A stretch of 60,774 bases of DNA from Desulfobulbaceae bacterium. Lineage in GTDB: Bacteria; Desulfobacterota; Desulfobulbia; Desulfobulbales; Desulfocapsaceae. Shown here piece by piece: positions 38,234-47,593 of the stretch. Where the stretch lies: assembly GCA_003249645.1 (NCBI GenBank), contig QKIH01000023.1, forward strand, positions 1 through 60,774. The letters run 5' to 3'. The notes under the pieces are model-generated. The model had not been told where the DNA came from, searched no databases, and saw only the letters and a list, made by a program, of their open reading frames with translations. Both the position numbers and the translations under genes were made by a program. Numbering within the stretch: the stretch's first letter is position 1; every line of letters begins with the position of its first letter.

Positions 38234-39109
38234 TTATTCAATAATCTTTTTGAGCTGATATTCGATGATTCCTTCAGCACCGTTTTTCTTCAATTTTGGT
38301 ACAAGATCACGCACAACATCCTCAGAAATAACAGTCTCTACAGAATACCAGTTTTTGTTGTAAAGAGATGCAATGGTCGGTGCATTGAGGCTTGGGAGAC
38401 ACTCAACAACCTTACTCAAATTCTCTTCTGCAACGTTCATCTTCAGACCAACAATACGATCAGCTCGCAGCGCACCATCAAGCATCATACAGATGTTTTC
38501 GATCTTTTCACGCTTCCATGGGTCATTCCAGGCATCTTTGTTAGCGATAAACTGCGTGTTGGACTGCATCAGCTCGTGAATAATCCGCAGACCGTGGGCG
38601 CGAATAGTCGTCTCGGTCTCGGTTACCTCTACAATTGCATCAGCAAGTCCTGAAACGACTTTTGCTTCAGTAGCACCCCATGAGAACTCAATTTCAACAT
38701 TGATATTTCTTTCTTCGAAAAACCGTTTAGTTACATTTACGAGCTCAGTGGAAATTTTCTTGCCATTAAGATCTTCTATAGTCTTGATGTCTGAATCTCC
38801 TGCAACTGCAATAACCCATCTGGTAGGCCGCCTGCTCACCTTTGAATAAACAAGGTCTTTAACAAGAACGGTATCAGACAGATTTTCCATGGTCCAGTCT
38901 TTTCCTGTGATACCGGCATCCAGCATACCACTTTCGACGTAACGCGACATTTCCTGGGGACGACAGATAGAGCAGGACAATTCCGGATCATCTATTTTCG
39001 GAAAATAGTTTCTTGCAGCAGGCTGAATCTGCCAACCCGCTTTTTCAAAGAGTTCTATGGTTGCTTTTTCCAGACTTCCCTTTGGCAGTCCAAGCTTTAA
39101 CTGATTCAT
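38234..39109 (-). CDS. hisG: ATP phosphoribosyltransferase (long form)
   Basis: First enzyme of histidine synthesis; condenses ATP and PRPP. The 291-residue product is the long HisG type with a C-terminal regulatory domain. It starts LKLGLPKGSLEKATIELF and has ESGMLDAGITGKDW, KKISTELVNVTKRFFE and the PRPP loop GATEAKVVSGLADAIVEVTETE. The C-terminal ACT-like domain holds LPSLNAPTIASLYNKNWYSVETVI. Being long-form it does not need HisZ, and feedback by histidine is expected. An AGGAG site precedes the ATG. hisI is 50 bp upstream. Confidence 0.96.
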   Translation of the reverse strand: MNQLKLGLPKGSLEKATIELFEKAGWQIQPAARNYFPKIDDPELSCSICRPQEMSRYVESGMLDAGITGKDWTMENLSDTVLVKDLVYSKVSRRPTRWVIAVAGDSDIKTIEDLNGKKISTELVNVTKRFFEERNINVEIEFSWGATEAKVVSGLADAIVEVTETETTIRAHGLRIIHELMQSNTQFIANKDAWNDPWKREKIENICMMLDGALRADRIVGLKMNVAEENLSKVVECLPSLNAPTIASLYNKNWYSVETVISEDVVRDLVPKLKKNGAEGIIEYQLKKIIE

Positions 39110-39159
39110 TATTATCTCCTAATCATTATCTTTTCCTGGTCTATATGCAGGAAGCAGTA

Positions 39160-39543
39160 TCATTTCTTTCCGTAAACTTCTTCAGGGTTGAACACCATTT
39201 TTCCGGTAATTTCAAATTTCCCGTCAACAACTTTTCTGTAAAAACAGGAACTGTATCCTACATGACAGGCAGCCCCGCCAAGTTGTTCTACTTTGTAGAT
39301 TACGGTATCTTCATCACAATCGACGAAAATTTCATGTATAATCTGAACATGGCCTGATGACTCACCCTTCAACCAGAGTTTGTTTCTTGAACGGCTCCAA
39401 TAATGGGCTTTTCCGGTTTCTATGGTTTTTTCCCATGCTTCCTTATTAATGTAGGCAAGCATAAGTATTTCATTACTCTTATAATCCTGTACAATAGCAG
39501 GAATAAGACCATCAGCAGACTTTGTAAAATTCAGGTTATCCAT
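39160..39543 (-). CDS. hisI: phosphoribosyl-AMP cyclohydrolase
   Basis: Opens the adenine ring of PR-AMP in histidine synthesis (third step). The 127-residue product is the monofunctional form, with [42 protein letters not shown] and the metal-binding DCDEDTV plus [14 protein letters not shown] (Cys/His). The fused HisE domain is absent. It is the first gene of the minus-strand hisI-hisG pair; other his genes are outside the window. Confidence 0.96.
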   Translation of the reverse strand: MDNLNFTKSADGLIPAIVQDYKSNEILMLAYINKEAWEKTIETGKAHYWSRSRNKLWLKGESSGHVQIIHEIFVDCDEDTVIYKVEQLGGAACHVGYSSCFYRKVVDGKFEITGKMVFNPEEVYGKK

Positions 39544-39817
39544 TGTTTTTTCTTAAGGATATGGTTTGATGATTATTTTCGGCCCAGATATTCAAGAGAA
39601 CCGGAAGCTACGCTTTATAGAAAAAGAAAAGTAAAATAGGCAAGGTGCGGCTCTTTGTCAAGGCAGCAATGATAAAAATTACGTATATCCGTCAATATGC
39701 TCTTTCTACCGCTTTGCAGACACTCTTTTTCAAAACTCCATTTTATCCTTTATTGCAGTTTAATCAAATATAGGATAGCATCCGCATCCATTTTGAACCA
39801 TTAGAGGAGCAACACAT

Positions 39818-40258
39818 ATGAGCACAATACAGGAAGGAAACAAAGTAACCATATGCTATGTCGGCAAGCTTGATAACGGTGAAGTTTTTAAAACCGTTGA
39901 AGAGTCTGCCCCGCTTACATTAACCGTCGGCAACAGTGAAGCACCGCCTACTCTTGATTTGGCATTAAGAGGCATGAAGGTCGGTGACGAAAAAGTCGTG
40001 AGGGTTCCACCGGATGAAAGCTATGGGCCACGCCAGAAAGATCTTCTTCAGGAACTCCCGATTGATTCCTTTGGCAGTAAAATATCTCCGAAACCAGGCA
40101 TGATTCTTTCTCTTAAGGTCAATAAAGACGGCGAGGACCATGCAATCCCGGCAACTGTTATCGAAGTTGATGATAAAAACGTAACCGTTGATTACAACCA
40201 CCCTCTTGCCGGCCACCACCTTACTTACAACGTCAGAATTCTTGCCATAGAATCCTGA
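39818..40258 (+). CDS. FKBP-type peptidyl-prolyl isomerase, SlyD-like
   Basis: Chaperone and proline isomerase. The 146-residue product has the FKBP part (KVTICYVGKLDNGEVFKTVE, ALRGMKVGDEKVVRVPPDESYG), an inserted chaperone flap domain (PKPGMILSLKVNKDGEDHAIPATVIEVDDKNVTVDYNHPLAGHHLTYNVRI), and the NHPLAG motif typical of SlyD/FkpB. The His-rich metal-binding tail of SlyD is missing, so a nickel role is unlikely. There is a good AGAGGAG site, and it has its own terminator. Confidence 0.92.
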   Translation: MSTIQEGNKVTICYVGKLDNGEVFKTVEESAPLTLTVGNSEAPPTLDLALRGMKVGDEKVVRVPPDESYGPRQKDLLQELPIDSFGSKISPKPGMILSLKVNKDGEDHAIPATVIEVDDKNVTVDYNHPLAGHHLTYNVRILAIES

Positions 40259-40268
40259 TTCTTTTTTT

Positions 40269-40310
40269 AGCAACCCTTCCTTTTTTTTGCGGAAGGGTTG
40301 CTTTTCTTTT
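40269..40310 (+). terminator. intrinsic terminator after the SlyD-like gene
   Basis: Perfect 12-bp stem AGCAACCCTTCC (40269-40280) with GGAAGGGTTGCT (40291-40302), a 10-base loop, then TTTCTTTT. T runs lie only on the plus-strand exit, so it serves the upstream gene. Confidence 0.9.
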
Positions 40311-40404
40311 CATCTTTTTCAAAAAAATTATCTGTACATTCATTTTTTTCCATGCATAACATTTTTAAAGAAGATTTTTTTCCCCCTATCTCAGGAGAAT
40401 GTAT

Positions 40405-43308
40405 ATGCAAATTGAAGATGATGAAATATTGCAAGGTTTTGTTGAAGAATCACTGGAACATTTAGCTGATATAGAAAACGATCTCCTGGCCATTGAAGAA
40501 GCAGGAGCAAATATTGACGAAGATCTGGTCAATAAGGTTTTCAGGGCTGCCCACTCCATCAAAGGCGGGGCGGGATTCATGGGGCTCACAATCATACAGG
40601 AACTTTCTCACCATACAGAGAATGTTTTAGGAATGATCCGGTCAAAAAAACTCATTCCTACACCGGAAATCGTCAACGTCCTTCTCCTGGCTTCCGATCA
40701 ACTTCAAACGCTCATTGAAGACGTCGCAAACAGCAACGAAGCTGATATATCCTCACACCTCGGACCACTCATTGCAATTACTGAGGGAAAGTTTTCTCAG
40801 CCATCTGCAGCCAAGGCAGCTGCTCCGAAGCCTGAACCGAAAATTGTTGCTGAGCCGGAACCAGAACCGGAACCAGAACAGGAATCCGAGCCGGAGCCGG
40901 AACCTGAGCTTGAACTTGACGTGGAACCAGAACTGGAAATTGATTTTGAACCAGAACTGGAAATTGATTTTGAACCAGAACTTGAAGAAGAACCGGTACC
41001 GCTTCCTAAACCTTCTGCACGCACGCAGACCGCCGCTGCAGCGCTGCAGTCCCAAACTGACACCGCCAAAGCTGCAAAGCCTGAAACATCCATACGCGTT
41101 CATGTCAGTCTGCTTGACTCTCTCATGACCCTTGCCGGCGAACTCGTCCTCAGCAGGAACCAACTGCTGCAGACAATCGGCTCTGACGACCTGCGGAATG
41201 CTGAAGCCGTAGGACAGCGTATCGATCTCATTACCTCCGAGCTGCAGGAAGCTATCATGCTCACCAGGATGCAGCCGATTGGCAATGTTTTCAACAAGTT
41301 CCCTCGTGTTGTTCGCGATCTTGCCAAGAAGCTCAACAAAAAGATGGATCTTACCATTGTCGGTAAGGATGTTGAGTTAGACAAAACCATTATTGAATCA
41401 ATCAACGATCCTCTGACCCACCTGGTCAGGAATTCTGTCGACCATGGTATTGAAAGCCCGGCAGAGCGAAAAAAACTCGGCAAGCAGGAAAGCGGTCTTG
41501 TCATCCTCAAGGCGTATCACGAAGCTGGACAGGTTGTTATTGAGATCAGCGATGACGGAAAAGGGCTTGACGGTGATGCTCTTGCCGCTTCAGCTGTCAA
41601 CAAAGGCCTGTTGACCCACGAGCAGACTCAGGCGATGTCTGAAAAGGAAAAGGTTAATCTTATTTTCCTGCCCGGATTCAGTACCGCTAAAAAGGTTACC
41701 GATGTTTCAGGACGAGGCGTCGGAATGGATGTTGTGAAAACCAATCTTGATCAGCTCGGCGGTAACGTTGACATCATCTCCGAAGTTGGCCGCGGCACGA
41801 CAATATCCATCAAGCTGCCCCTTACCCTGGCAATTATTCCATGTCAGATCATCATGACCGGTGGTGAGAGATATGCTATTCCGCAGGTTAACCTTGAAGA
41901 GCTTTTACGTATCCCGGCCAACCAGGTTAAAGACCGGGTTGAACGTGTAGGTAATGCAGAGGTCGTCAGGCTGCGAGGCAATCTCCTTCCGCTGATCCGC
42001 CTGGCTGATGTTATAGGTGTGGAAAGAACCTACTATGACAATTATGATGGTGAAGTGAAAGAGGATCGACGCAAAATGATATCGGATCGCAGGGGCAAAG
42101 AATCCCCTGCATTCAGAAAAGACGGCCATGAAGAACAACGCGTAGAAAAATCAGATAAATCGGTCCGATCCGTTCTTGACCGCCGGACATCGGCCAACAG
42201 TGCACTCAATATCGTTGTCGTTTCCACCGGTGCCATGAAATACGGCCTCATAGTAGACCGCCTTCAGGATTCAGAAGAGATTGTTATCAAGCCTCTTGGC
42301 AGACATTTGCAGCATTGTAAAGGTTATGCCGGAGCAACCATCATGGGTGATGGCCGCATAGCACTCATTCTTGATGTCAGCAATCTTGCCAGAATGGCAA
42401 ATCTGACAAGCCTTGACGGTACCGACAGAGCCAGCGAGATAGCCATTGCCGCTGATGAAGCAGTCAGACTTGCTAAAGACAAGCAGGCCCTGCTCACCTT
42501 CAAGAGTTCCCAGACCGAGCAGTTTGCCGTACCGCTTAATCAGGTGGAACGAATCGAAAAGATTAAACGTGAAGACATCGAACAGCTCGGCGGTAAACGT
42601 GTCATGCAATACCGCGGCGGCAGTCTTTCACTTATCTGTGTTGATGACGTGGCAATGGTACAATCAATTGCTGATCTCGATGATCTACTGGTTATTGTCT
42701 TCAATATCGCCAATCATCCGGTCGGCCTGCTGGCAGTTGGACCGATTGACGCTATTGAAGTTGCCGTTGAAGTCGACGATGTCACATTGAAACAGCAAGG
42801 CATTATGGGCTCGGCTATTATTGGCGGTCATACCACCATGCTGGTCAATGTTTTTGAACTTGTTGAAACCCTTTTCCCAGAATGGTTTGAACATCAGGAA
42901 ACATTTAATTTCAATGAATCAAGCAATACACCGGCTCCGACAATCCTCATCGCTGAAGATTCAAACTTTTTCAGAAACCAGGTCAAAGGCTACATGACAG
43001 AGGCTGGTTATGAGGTTATCGAAGCAGAAGACGGCATGATAGCCTGGGAAAAACTGGAAGAAAATGCCGACATCATTTCTGTCATAGTAACAGATATAGA
43101 GATGCCGAATATGAACGGCTTTGAACTGACTGAAAAAATTAAACGAGACTCTCGTTATTCACACTTCCCTGTCATTGCGCTCACCACGCTTGCAGGAGAG
43201 GAAGACGTTGCACGTGGAAAAGCAGTCGGTGTCAATGATTACCATATCAAACTCGATAAAGAGAGACTTATGGCCACGGTTCACGATTACATCAAACGGC
43301 TCTATTAA
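40405..43308 (+). CDS. cheA: hybrid chemotaxis histidine kinase CheA with extra CheW and receiver domains
   Basis: Central chemotaxis-type kinase, about 967 residues from 40405. That ATG is 7 bp after AGGAG, while the one at 40399 is only 1 bp away. Order: Hpt domain with His50 in [16 protein letters not shown]; a Glu/Pro-rich linker (about 135-200) with a 24-bp tandem DNA repeat; dimer helices ([20 protein letters not shown]); ATPase ([27 protein letters not shown]); CheW-like domain ([23 protein letters not shown]); a second CheW-like domain (about 685-820); and a receiver ([19 protein letters not shown]). This CheA-REC layout is common in non-flagellar or alternative systems. It heads cheA-cheW-cheB-cheR. 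Confidence 0.94.
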   Translation: MQIEDDEILQGFVEESLEHLADIENDLLAIEEAGANIDEDLVNKVFRAAHSIKGGAGFMGLTIIQELSHHTENVLGMIRSKKLIPTPEIVNVLLLASDQLQTLIEDVANSNEADISSHLGPLIAITEGKFSQPSAAKAAAPKPEPKIVAEPEPEPEPEQESEPEPEPELELDVEPELEIDFEPELEIDFEPELEEEPVPLPKPSARTQTAAAALQSQTDTAKAAKPETSIRVHVSLLDSLMTLAGELVLSRNQLLQTIGSDDLRNAEAVGQRIDLITSELQEAIMLTRMQPIGNVFNKFPRVVRDLAKKLNKKMDLTIVGKDVELDKTIIESINDPLTHLVRNSVDHGIESPAERKKLGKQESGLVILKAYHEAGQVVIEISDDGKGLDGDALAASAVNKGLLTHEQTQAMSEKEKVNLIFLPGFSTAKKVTDVSGRGVGMDVVKTNLDQLGGNVDIISEVGRGTTISIKLPLTLAIIPCQIIMTGGERYAIPQVNLEELLRIPANQVKDRVERVGNAEVVRLRGNLLPLIRLADVIGVERTYYDNYDGEVKEDRRKMISDRRGKESPAFRKDGHEEQRVEKSDKSVRSVLDRRTSANSALNIVVVSTGAMKYGLIVDRLQDSEEIVIKPLGRHLQHCKGYAGATIMGDGRIALILDVSNLARMANLTSLDGTDRASEIAIAADEAVRLAKDKQALLTFKSSQTEQFAVPLNQVERIEKIKREDIEQLGGKRVMQYRGGSLSLICVDDVAMVQSIADLDDLLVIVFNIANHPVGLLAVGPIDAIEVAVEVDDVTLKQQGIMGSAIIGGHTTMLVNVFELVETLFPEWFEHQETFNFNESSNTPAPTILIAEDSNFFRNQVKGYMTEAGYEVIEAEDGMIAWEKLEENADIISVIVTDIEMPNMNGFELTEKIKRDSRYSHFPVIALTTLAGEEDVARGKAVGVNDYHIKLDKERLMATVHDYIKRLY
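40924..40982 (+). repeat. 24-bp tandem repeat in cheA linker
   Basis: Two exact 24-bp units (40924-40947 and 40948-40971) and the first 11 bases of a third. Each unit encodes EPELEIDF. It extends a run of EP-rich codons in the flexible linker between phosphotransfer and kinase domains and could vary in copy number. Confidence 0.85.
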
Positions 43309-43380
43309 CAAGGTCAAGCAACAGATGCGGATTCAAATTATCAGCAACCTTAACCATTAACTGATATGGCAGGATAATAT

Positions 43381-43848
43381 ATGAGCAAGCAAAAGGAACA
43401 ACAAAAAAGCACCTCGGGTAAACACATCGTCGAGCTCGCAACCTTTTATGTAGGTGATGCATTGTGTGGCATGGATATCCTGAAAGTCCAGGAAATCAAC
43501 AAAATCATGCAGATGACTAAAGTCCCACAGGCTCCCGAATATGTCATGGGCATTTTGAACCTGCGCGGTCAGATTGTCACCATCATAGATCTGGGCAAGA
43601 AACTAGGCCTCGGCGAGACTGACATGAATGCAGATCCGAGAAATATCATCGTCAACACTCCAGGTGGTCACGTAGGTCTTCTGGTGAAGAGAATCAGTGA
43701 TGTTGTTGAGGCCGATATGCAGCGCAGAGAACCAGCTCCCGCTAATATGGGAGGCATACAGGGTGAATATTTTAACGGAGTATATAAGACCGAGAAGGAG
43801 CTTATAGGTATTCTGAATATTGATAAAGTGTTAAGTATTGAAGATTAA
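43381..43848 (+). CDS. cheW: chemotaxis coupling protein CheW
   Basis: Scaffold that links CheA to chemoreceptors. The 155-residue product is a single CheW domain with ELATFYVGDALCGMDILKVQEI, APEYVMGILNLRGQIVTIIDLGKKLGL, IVNTPGGHVGLLVKRISDVVE and ELIGILNIDKVL. It lies 72 bp after cheA and 3 bp before cheB, so it belongs to one operon. No methyl-accepting receptor gene is in the window. Confidence 0.95.
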   Translation: MSKQKEQQKSTSGKHIVELATFYVGDALCGMDILKVQEINKIMQMTKVPQAPEYVMGILNLRGQIVTIIDLGKKLGLGETDMNADPRNIIVNTPGGHVGLLVKRISDVVEADMQRREPAPANMGGIQGEYFNGVYKTEKELIGILNIDKVLSIED

Positions 43849-43851
43849 TTT

Positions 43852-44964
43852 ATGTTAACGACCAAAAAGCTCCGTGTCCTCGTAGTCGATGACACTATTG
43901 TTTACAGAAAGGCGGTATCCGACATCATTGAAGAGATACCCGATACCGAACTTGTCGGCGTTGCCCACAACGGGCAGATTGCTCTTGCAAAAATCAAGTC
44001 CCTGAAACCTGATCTGATTACACTTGATATCGAGATGCCGGTAATGAACGGTCTAGAGGTCTTGCAGGCACTCCAGAAAGAACATCCGGAAGTCGGCGCC
44101 ATCATGCTTTCTACGCTCACCGCAGAAGGCAGTATGATGACCATGAAGGCTCTCGAATACGGTGCCTTCGACTTTATCCTCAAACCCCAGAGCAAAAATG
44201 CCTTGGAGGGAAAACAGGAGATTAAAAATAACCTGTTGCCCATATTAAAGGCCTTCAAGCTCTCCAGGATGTCAGCAAGGAACCGTTATCCTGCCTCTAA
44301 TAAAACAACCCTGTCAAAACCGTTAAGACCGCTTACTAAAACAGTTGAAACGAAAGCGGTACCGGCAACTGCTTCAACCCACCGGGGCAAATCAGAGATT
44401 GTCACCATCGGCATCTCAACCGGCGGCCCTAATGCATTATCGCAAATGCTGCCTAAACTCCCTGCAAATCTTGGCGTTCCTGTTCTGATTGTTCAGCACA
44501 TGCCGCCTGTTTTTACCGCGTCACTTGCCAACAGTCTTGACAAGAAATGTGCATTAACTGTGAAAGAAGCGGAACATGGTGAAATATTGCAGGATAATGT
44601 GATATATATAGCTCCTGGTGGTAAACAGATGAAGATATCTGCAAAAGCAGATGGTCAGCATCGTATGATCCAGATAACCAACGATCCACCTGAGAACTCC
44701 TGTAAACCTGCAGTCGATTACCTCTTCAGATCGATTGCAGATTACTACGTCGGACGTACAACAGCTGTAATAATGACAGGAATGGGGTCAGATGGTACAA
44801 AGGGTCTTGAAAAGCTGAGACAAAAAGGTGCATTGATTATTGCACAGGATGAAGCATCCTGTGTTGTTTACGGTATGCCAAAAGCTCCAATAGACCAGGG
44901 ATTGGCCGATAAAATCGTCCCTTTAAACAAGATTGCTGAGGAAATTACAAAATCTGTCAGATAA
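43852..44964 (+). CDS. cheB: protein-glutamate methylesterase CheB
   Basis: Removes methyl groups from receptors to reset sensitivity. The 370-residue product has a receiver domain (VLVVDDTIVYRKAV, LDIEMPVMNGLEVLQ, DFILKPQS), a linker (about 140-185), and the esterase domain with the catalytic Ser in GISTGGPNALS, the His in VQHMPPVFT and the Asp in MTGMGSDGTKGL. All expected residues are present. Three bases separate it from cheW. Confidence 0.96.
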   Translation: MLTTKKLRVLVVDDTIVYRKAVSDIIEEIPDTELVGVAHNGQIALAKIKSLKPDLITLDIEMPVMNGLEVLQALQKEHPEVGAIMLSTLTAEGSMMTMKALEYGAFDFILKPQSKNALEGKQEIKNNLLPILKAFKLSRMSARNRYPASNKTTLSKPLRPLTKTVETKAVPATASTHRGKSEIVTIGISTGGPNALSQMLPKLPANLGVPVLIVQHMPPVFTASLANSLDKKCALTVKEAEHGEILQDNVIYIAPGGKQMKISAKADGQHRMIQITNDPPENSCKPAVDYLFRSIADYYVGRTTAVIMTGMGSDGTKGLEKLRQKGALIIAQDEASCVVYGMPKAPIDQGLADKIVPLNKIAEEITKSVR

Positions 44965-45000
44965 TACTCCAAGAGCAAGCATTAAACCGTATAGCCGAAT

Positions 45001-45840
45001 ATGATAAAAATCACTCCAGCAGAAATTAAAACCGTTGCTCAATATATCTATGATATAAGCGGGATACATCTGGATAGCAGCAAAGCCTATCTGTTTGAGA
45101 CCAGGCTGAGTTCTATCGCTGAGGAGCATGGCTGCAAATCATATTCAGAACTGCATCAGCAAGCTAAACGAGATCCTGCAAAAGCGATTGAAAGAAAAAT
45201 CATCAATGCAATTTCAACAAACGAAACGCTCTTTTTCAGGGATAAGAATCCGTTTGAACTCTTAAAACACAAAATCCTTCCAGAAATCATTGATGCCAGG
45301 GCACCACGCAGTCCAGGCATGAAAACCAACATCAGAATCTGGAGTGCAGCGGCAAGTACAGGACAGGAGTTATATTCAATTGCCATTACTATCAAAGAAC
45401 TCATCAAAAATGATCCAGCCTATAATTTCACACTGCTTGGCACCGACATTTCCGATGACGCCATTTCTCAGGCAAGCTATGGTAAATACAATAAATTTGA
45501 GATAGAACGAGGCCTGGATCAGAGAGTTTTAAGACAATATTTCACCCTTTTCGGCAACACATGGAAAATTAAGGATGAAATAAGGGCCATGGTTAATTTC
45601 AGAAAATTCAATTTAATGCAGCCTTTTACAGGCTTAGGCAAATTCGATATAATTTTCTGCAGAAACGTAGCTATCTATTTTACCCTCGAAGATCGAAAAA
45701 GGCTCTTTAACAAGATAGCAGACGCCCTTGCAGATGATGGTTTTCTTTTGATTGGTTCAACAGAATCACTTTCCGGAGTTTGTCCGCAATTTATTCCGAA
45801 AAGACATCTTCGATCCATTTTCTACCAGAAAAAAGCTTAA
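45001..45840 (+). CDS. cheR: chemotaxis protein methyltransferase CheR
   Basis: SAM-dependent methyltransferase that modifies receptor glutamates. The 279-residue product has the N-terminal helical domain, then TNETLFFRDKNPFELLKHKILPE, RIWSAAASTGQELYSIAI (SAM loop), LLGTDISDDAISQASYGKY and FDIIFCRNVAIYF. GFLLIGSTESLSG follows. It is complete and pairs with cheB 36 bp upstream. Confidence 0.96.
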   Translation: MIKITPAEIKTVAQYIYDISGIHLDSSKAYLFETRLSSIAEEHGCKSYSELHQQAKRDPAKAIERKIINAISTNETLFFRDKNPFELLKHKILPEIIDARAPRSPGMKTNIRIWSAAASTGQELYSIAITIKELIKNDPAYNFTLLGTDISDDAISQASYGKYNKFEIERGLDQRVLRQYFTLFGNTWKIKDEIRAMVNFRKFNLMQPFTGLGKFDIIFCRNVAIYFTLEDRKRLFNKIADALADDGFLLIGSTESLSGVCPQFIPKRHLRSIFYQKKA

Positions 45841-45850
45841 GAAGGTTCTT

Positions 45851-46423
45851 ATGAAAAAATTATCTATTTTAGTCGTTGATGACGACCCAGTAATTAGAAG
45901 ATTACTTCAGCAGAGACTTCAGAAAGCCAACTACGATGAAATTGATGTGGCGGAAGATGGAGTAATCGGCATCCAAATGATGTCAAAGAAATTCTATGAC
46001 GTCATTTTAACCGATCTCATGATGCCAAACGGGGTTGGCGGCATCGAAGTACTGGAAGCTGCCAAAGAAATCAACACTGATACAGAAGTCGTTCTTATTA
46101 CCGCCCATTCATCGATAGACAGCGCTGTTGAAGCGATGAAAAAAGGGGCTGTCGATTATCTCGAAAAGCCAATCAATTTCGATGAGCTTTTCCTCCGCCT
46201 TGATAAGATAGCTGATGTAAAGACTATACTGCGTAACGCCCAGGATATTCAACAGGCCAAGGATGTTACAGATCATGCAGCCAGTGAGACCATCCAGGAT
46301 ATGGAACTGCAGATAAGCAAACTCCAGAATAAAATTGATGAGCTTGAAGCAATACTTCGCAATTCTTCAATAAACAGTGAAGAGCGAATTTATCAGGCCC
46401 TTGATCGAATCGCAGAGGATTAA
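45851..46423 (+). CDS. response regulator with C-terminal coiled coil
   Basis: A 190-residue protein from the ATG at 45851, chosen over an upstream in-frame start at 45752 because an AAGAAGG site sits directly before it and the receiver fold begins at once (LSILVVDDDPVIRRLL). The receiver is complete (DVILTDLMMPNGVGGIE, LITAHSS, DYLEKPINFDEL). Residues about 125-180 form a coiled coil (DMELQISKLQNKIDELEAIL) in place of a DNA-binding domain. It follows cheR by 10 bp and is probably the output regulator of the chemosensory cluster, acting by protein contact. Confidence 0.92.
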   Translation: MKKLSILVVDDDPVIRRLLQQRLQKANYDEIDVAEDGVIGIQMMSKKFYDVILTDLMMPNGVGGIEVLEAAKEINTDTEVVLITAHSSIDSAVEAMKKGAVDYLEKPINFDELFLRLDKIADVKTILRNAQDIQQAKDVTDHAASETIQDMELQISKLQNKIDELEAILRNSSINSEERIYQALDRIAED

Positions 46424-47136
46424 AAGCTAGAAATCGTGATCAGACCTTACACTCTAGAAAAATGAGGTTTAAGAGAGTGTGAATCTTGTATCAAAACTTG
46501 TCTCAATATTAAAGTAGCAGTCTAAAACTTACCTCTTTTGCCCGAGAATAGTAATATTCAAGAGGCATCTCAAGCCAGCACTCCAGTACTCCATTTTAAG
46601 CCCAACCGTCCTCCGTTCGCTGCGGTGGAAGCATCTGCATATTCCAGAAACAGAGTAATCATATAAATTCCCGTCATCCTGGCGTCACAATGGCCTGGTC
46701 TATGGGGGCCAGGAGAACATTAAGTCTTTTACCGTTATTTTCCCATTGCCTTATTCTATTGATTAGTGAAAAAATCGAGAGGAAATCTTTTTAAAGACAT
46801 GCTATTTCAGCTTGCCGTTTGAGCATTTGCTGCCATGAGCTATCAGATTGAAATTTTTGGTTATCTTCAGTTTGAAGTGTTTCATTCTGACGATTATCAT
46901 TGAAATAGTCTTCAATCTTCAGGACATCTCAGGTCTCAGCAGTCTAAAAGCTGCTAGTGCTCACTTCAAGTACATCAGTATTCTGTCAGAAAAGAAAGGA
47001 ACACTTCCGCTCATCAGTTATAGACTGAATTTTTTACCTTTATAAAGGATCGTTTAAAGATTTTTAAATGTATCTATTGCATTTCACTCTTTCAATGCAT
47101 CGCCTGTAAAGAAGCTCAAAGTCCAGTCATTTCTGT
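46424..47136. other. gene-poor region with probable decayed sequence
   Basis: About 700 bp without a credible intact gene. A short hairpin (ACACTCT 46449-46455 with AGAGTGT 46474-46480) could end the chemotaxis transcript but has no T run. On the minus strand, codons from 46928 to 46791 form a plausible but start-less frame (DVLKIEDYFNDNRQNETLQ and on), possibly the tail of a lost gene. At 46675-46725 there are imperfect CCTGGC/GCCAGG dyads. It marks the border between core genes and the accessory block. Confidence 0.5.
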
Positions 47137-47168
47137 CGTGATATTTCACGTATCTTCGATATTTCGCG
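47137..47168 (+). promoter_or_regulatory. paired dyad activator sites upstream of the sulfatase promoter
   Basis: Two dyads, CGTGATATTTCACG (47137-47150, nearly perfect palindrome) and TTCGATATTTCGCG (47155-47168), share the core GATATTTC with starts exactly 18 bp apart. The same pair with the same core, spacing and direction occurs at 54995-55026 before the HAD operon. Their position, 100 bp upstream of a sigma-54 promoter, is that of enhancer sites for an NtrC-type activator. The binding protein is inferred. Confidence 0.72.
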
Positions 47169-47266
47169 AAAATGCCCACTCTCAACCTGATGCTCCATCC
47201 ATCAAATATGTTATTTTTACCTTATAAAACAAACACTTGTATATTTTCATACCAACTATCATGGTC

Positions 47267-47282
47267 AGGCATAATAATTGCC
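47267..47282 (+). promoter_or_regulatory. sigma-54 promoter for the sulfatase transcript
   Basis: The sequence AGGCATAATAATTGCC has GG at 47268-47269 and GC at 47280-47281 with exactly 10 bases between, and TT before the GC, matching the TGGCAC-N5-TTGC consensus well. The predicted start is near 47293, about 300 bases before the sulfatase ATG. A 143-bp decayed gene fragment lies in the leader. Confidence 0.7.
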
Positions 47283-47430
47283 TATCAATTTAAAAGTTTG
47301 ATTGTATTCGAATGGTTCAACTCCATTTTTACTGATGCCGCTTACATGAGCATCAGCTTGACACATAATTAAATCGACCATGCAAGCGATTGGAACGGCT
47401 TTATACGATACAATCACCCATTTCGGAGAT
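47281..47430 (+). pseudogene. decayed copy of the leader and 5' end of the monooxygenase gene
   Basis: This stretch aligns with 50120-50277, the leader and first 29 codons of the intact monooxygenase gene. Identical blocks include GTATTCGAA (47304/50143), AAGCGATTGGA (47384/50229) and ACGATACAATCAC (47405/50250), in the same order with near-constant offset. Here the reading frame hits a TAA at about 47369 and is shifted, so it is dead. Similarity starts right at the -12 of the sigma-54 promoter and stops before 47440. Confidence 0.7.
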
Positions 47431-47593
47431 AAGACAGATTTTTTTTTAAAACCCATTTTTGCACTAAAAAAAATAATCAAAAAATTCTGTCTTTAGCGAT
47501 AACTGCGGAAGCATCTTACCGTTTCTCAGGCGTAAACAACAATCATTTTTGTAATCCCCGTTGTTCCGATTCAAACTCGAAAAAAGGAGAAAA

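Noticed and set aside
40753..41163. Long antisense frames opposite the cheA linker
   Set aside because: They arise from the repetitive Glu/Pro codons and read as Phe/Arg or Ser/Gly low-complexity shadows.
47172..47372. A plus-strand frame across the sulfatase promoter
   Set aside because: It spans the sigma-54 element and ends inside the dead monooxygenase copy; no conserved pattern.
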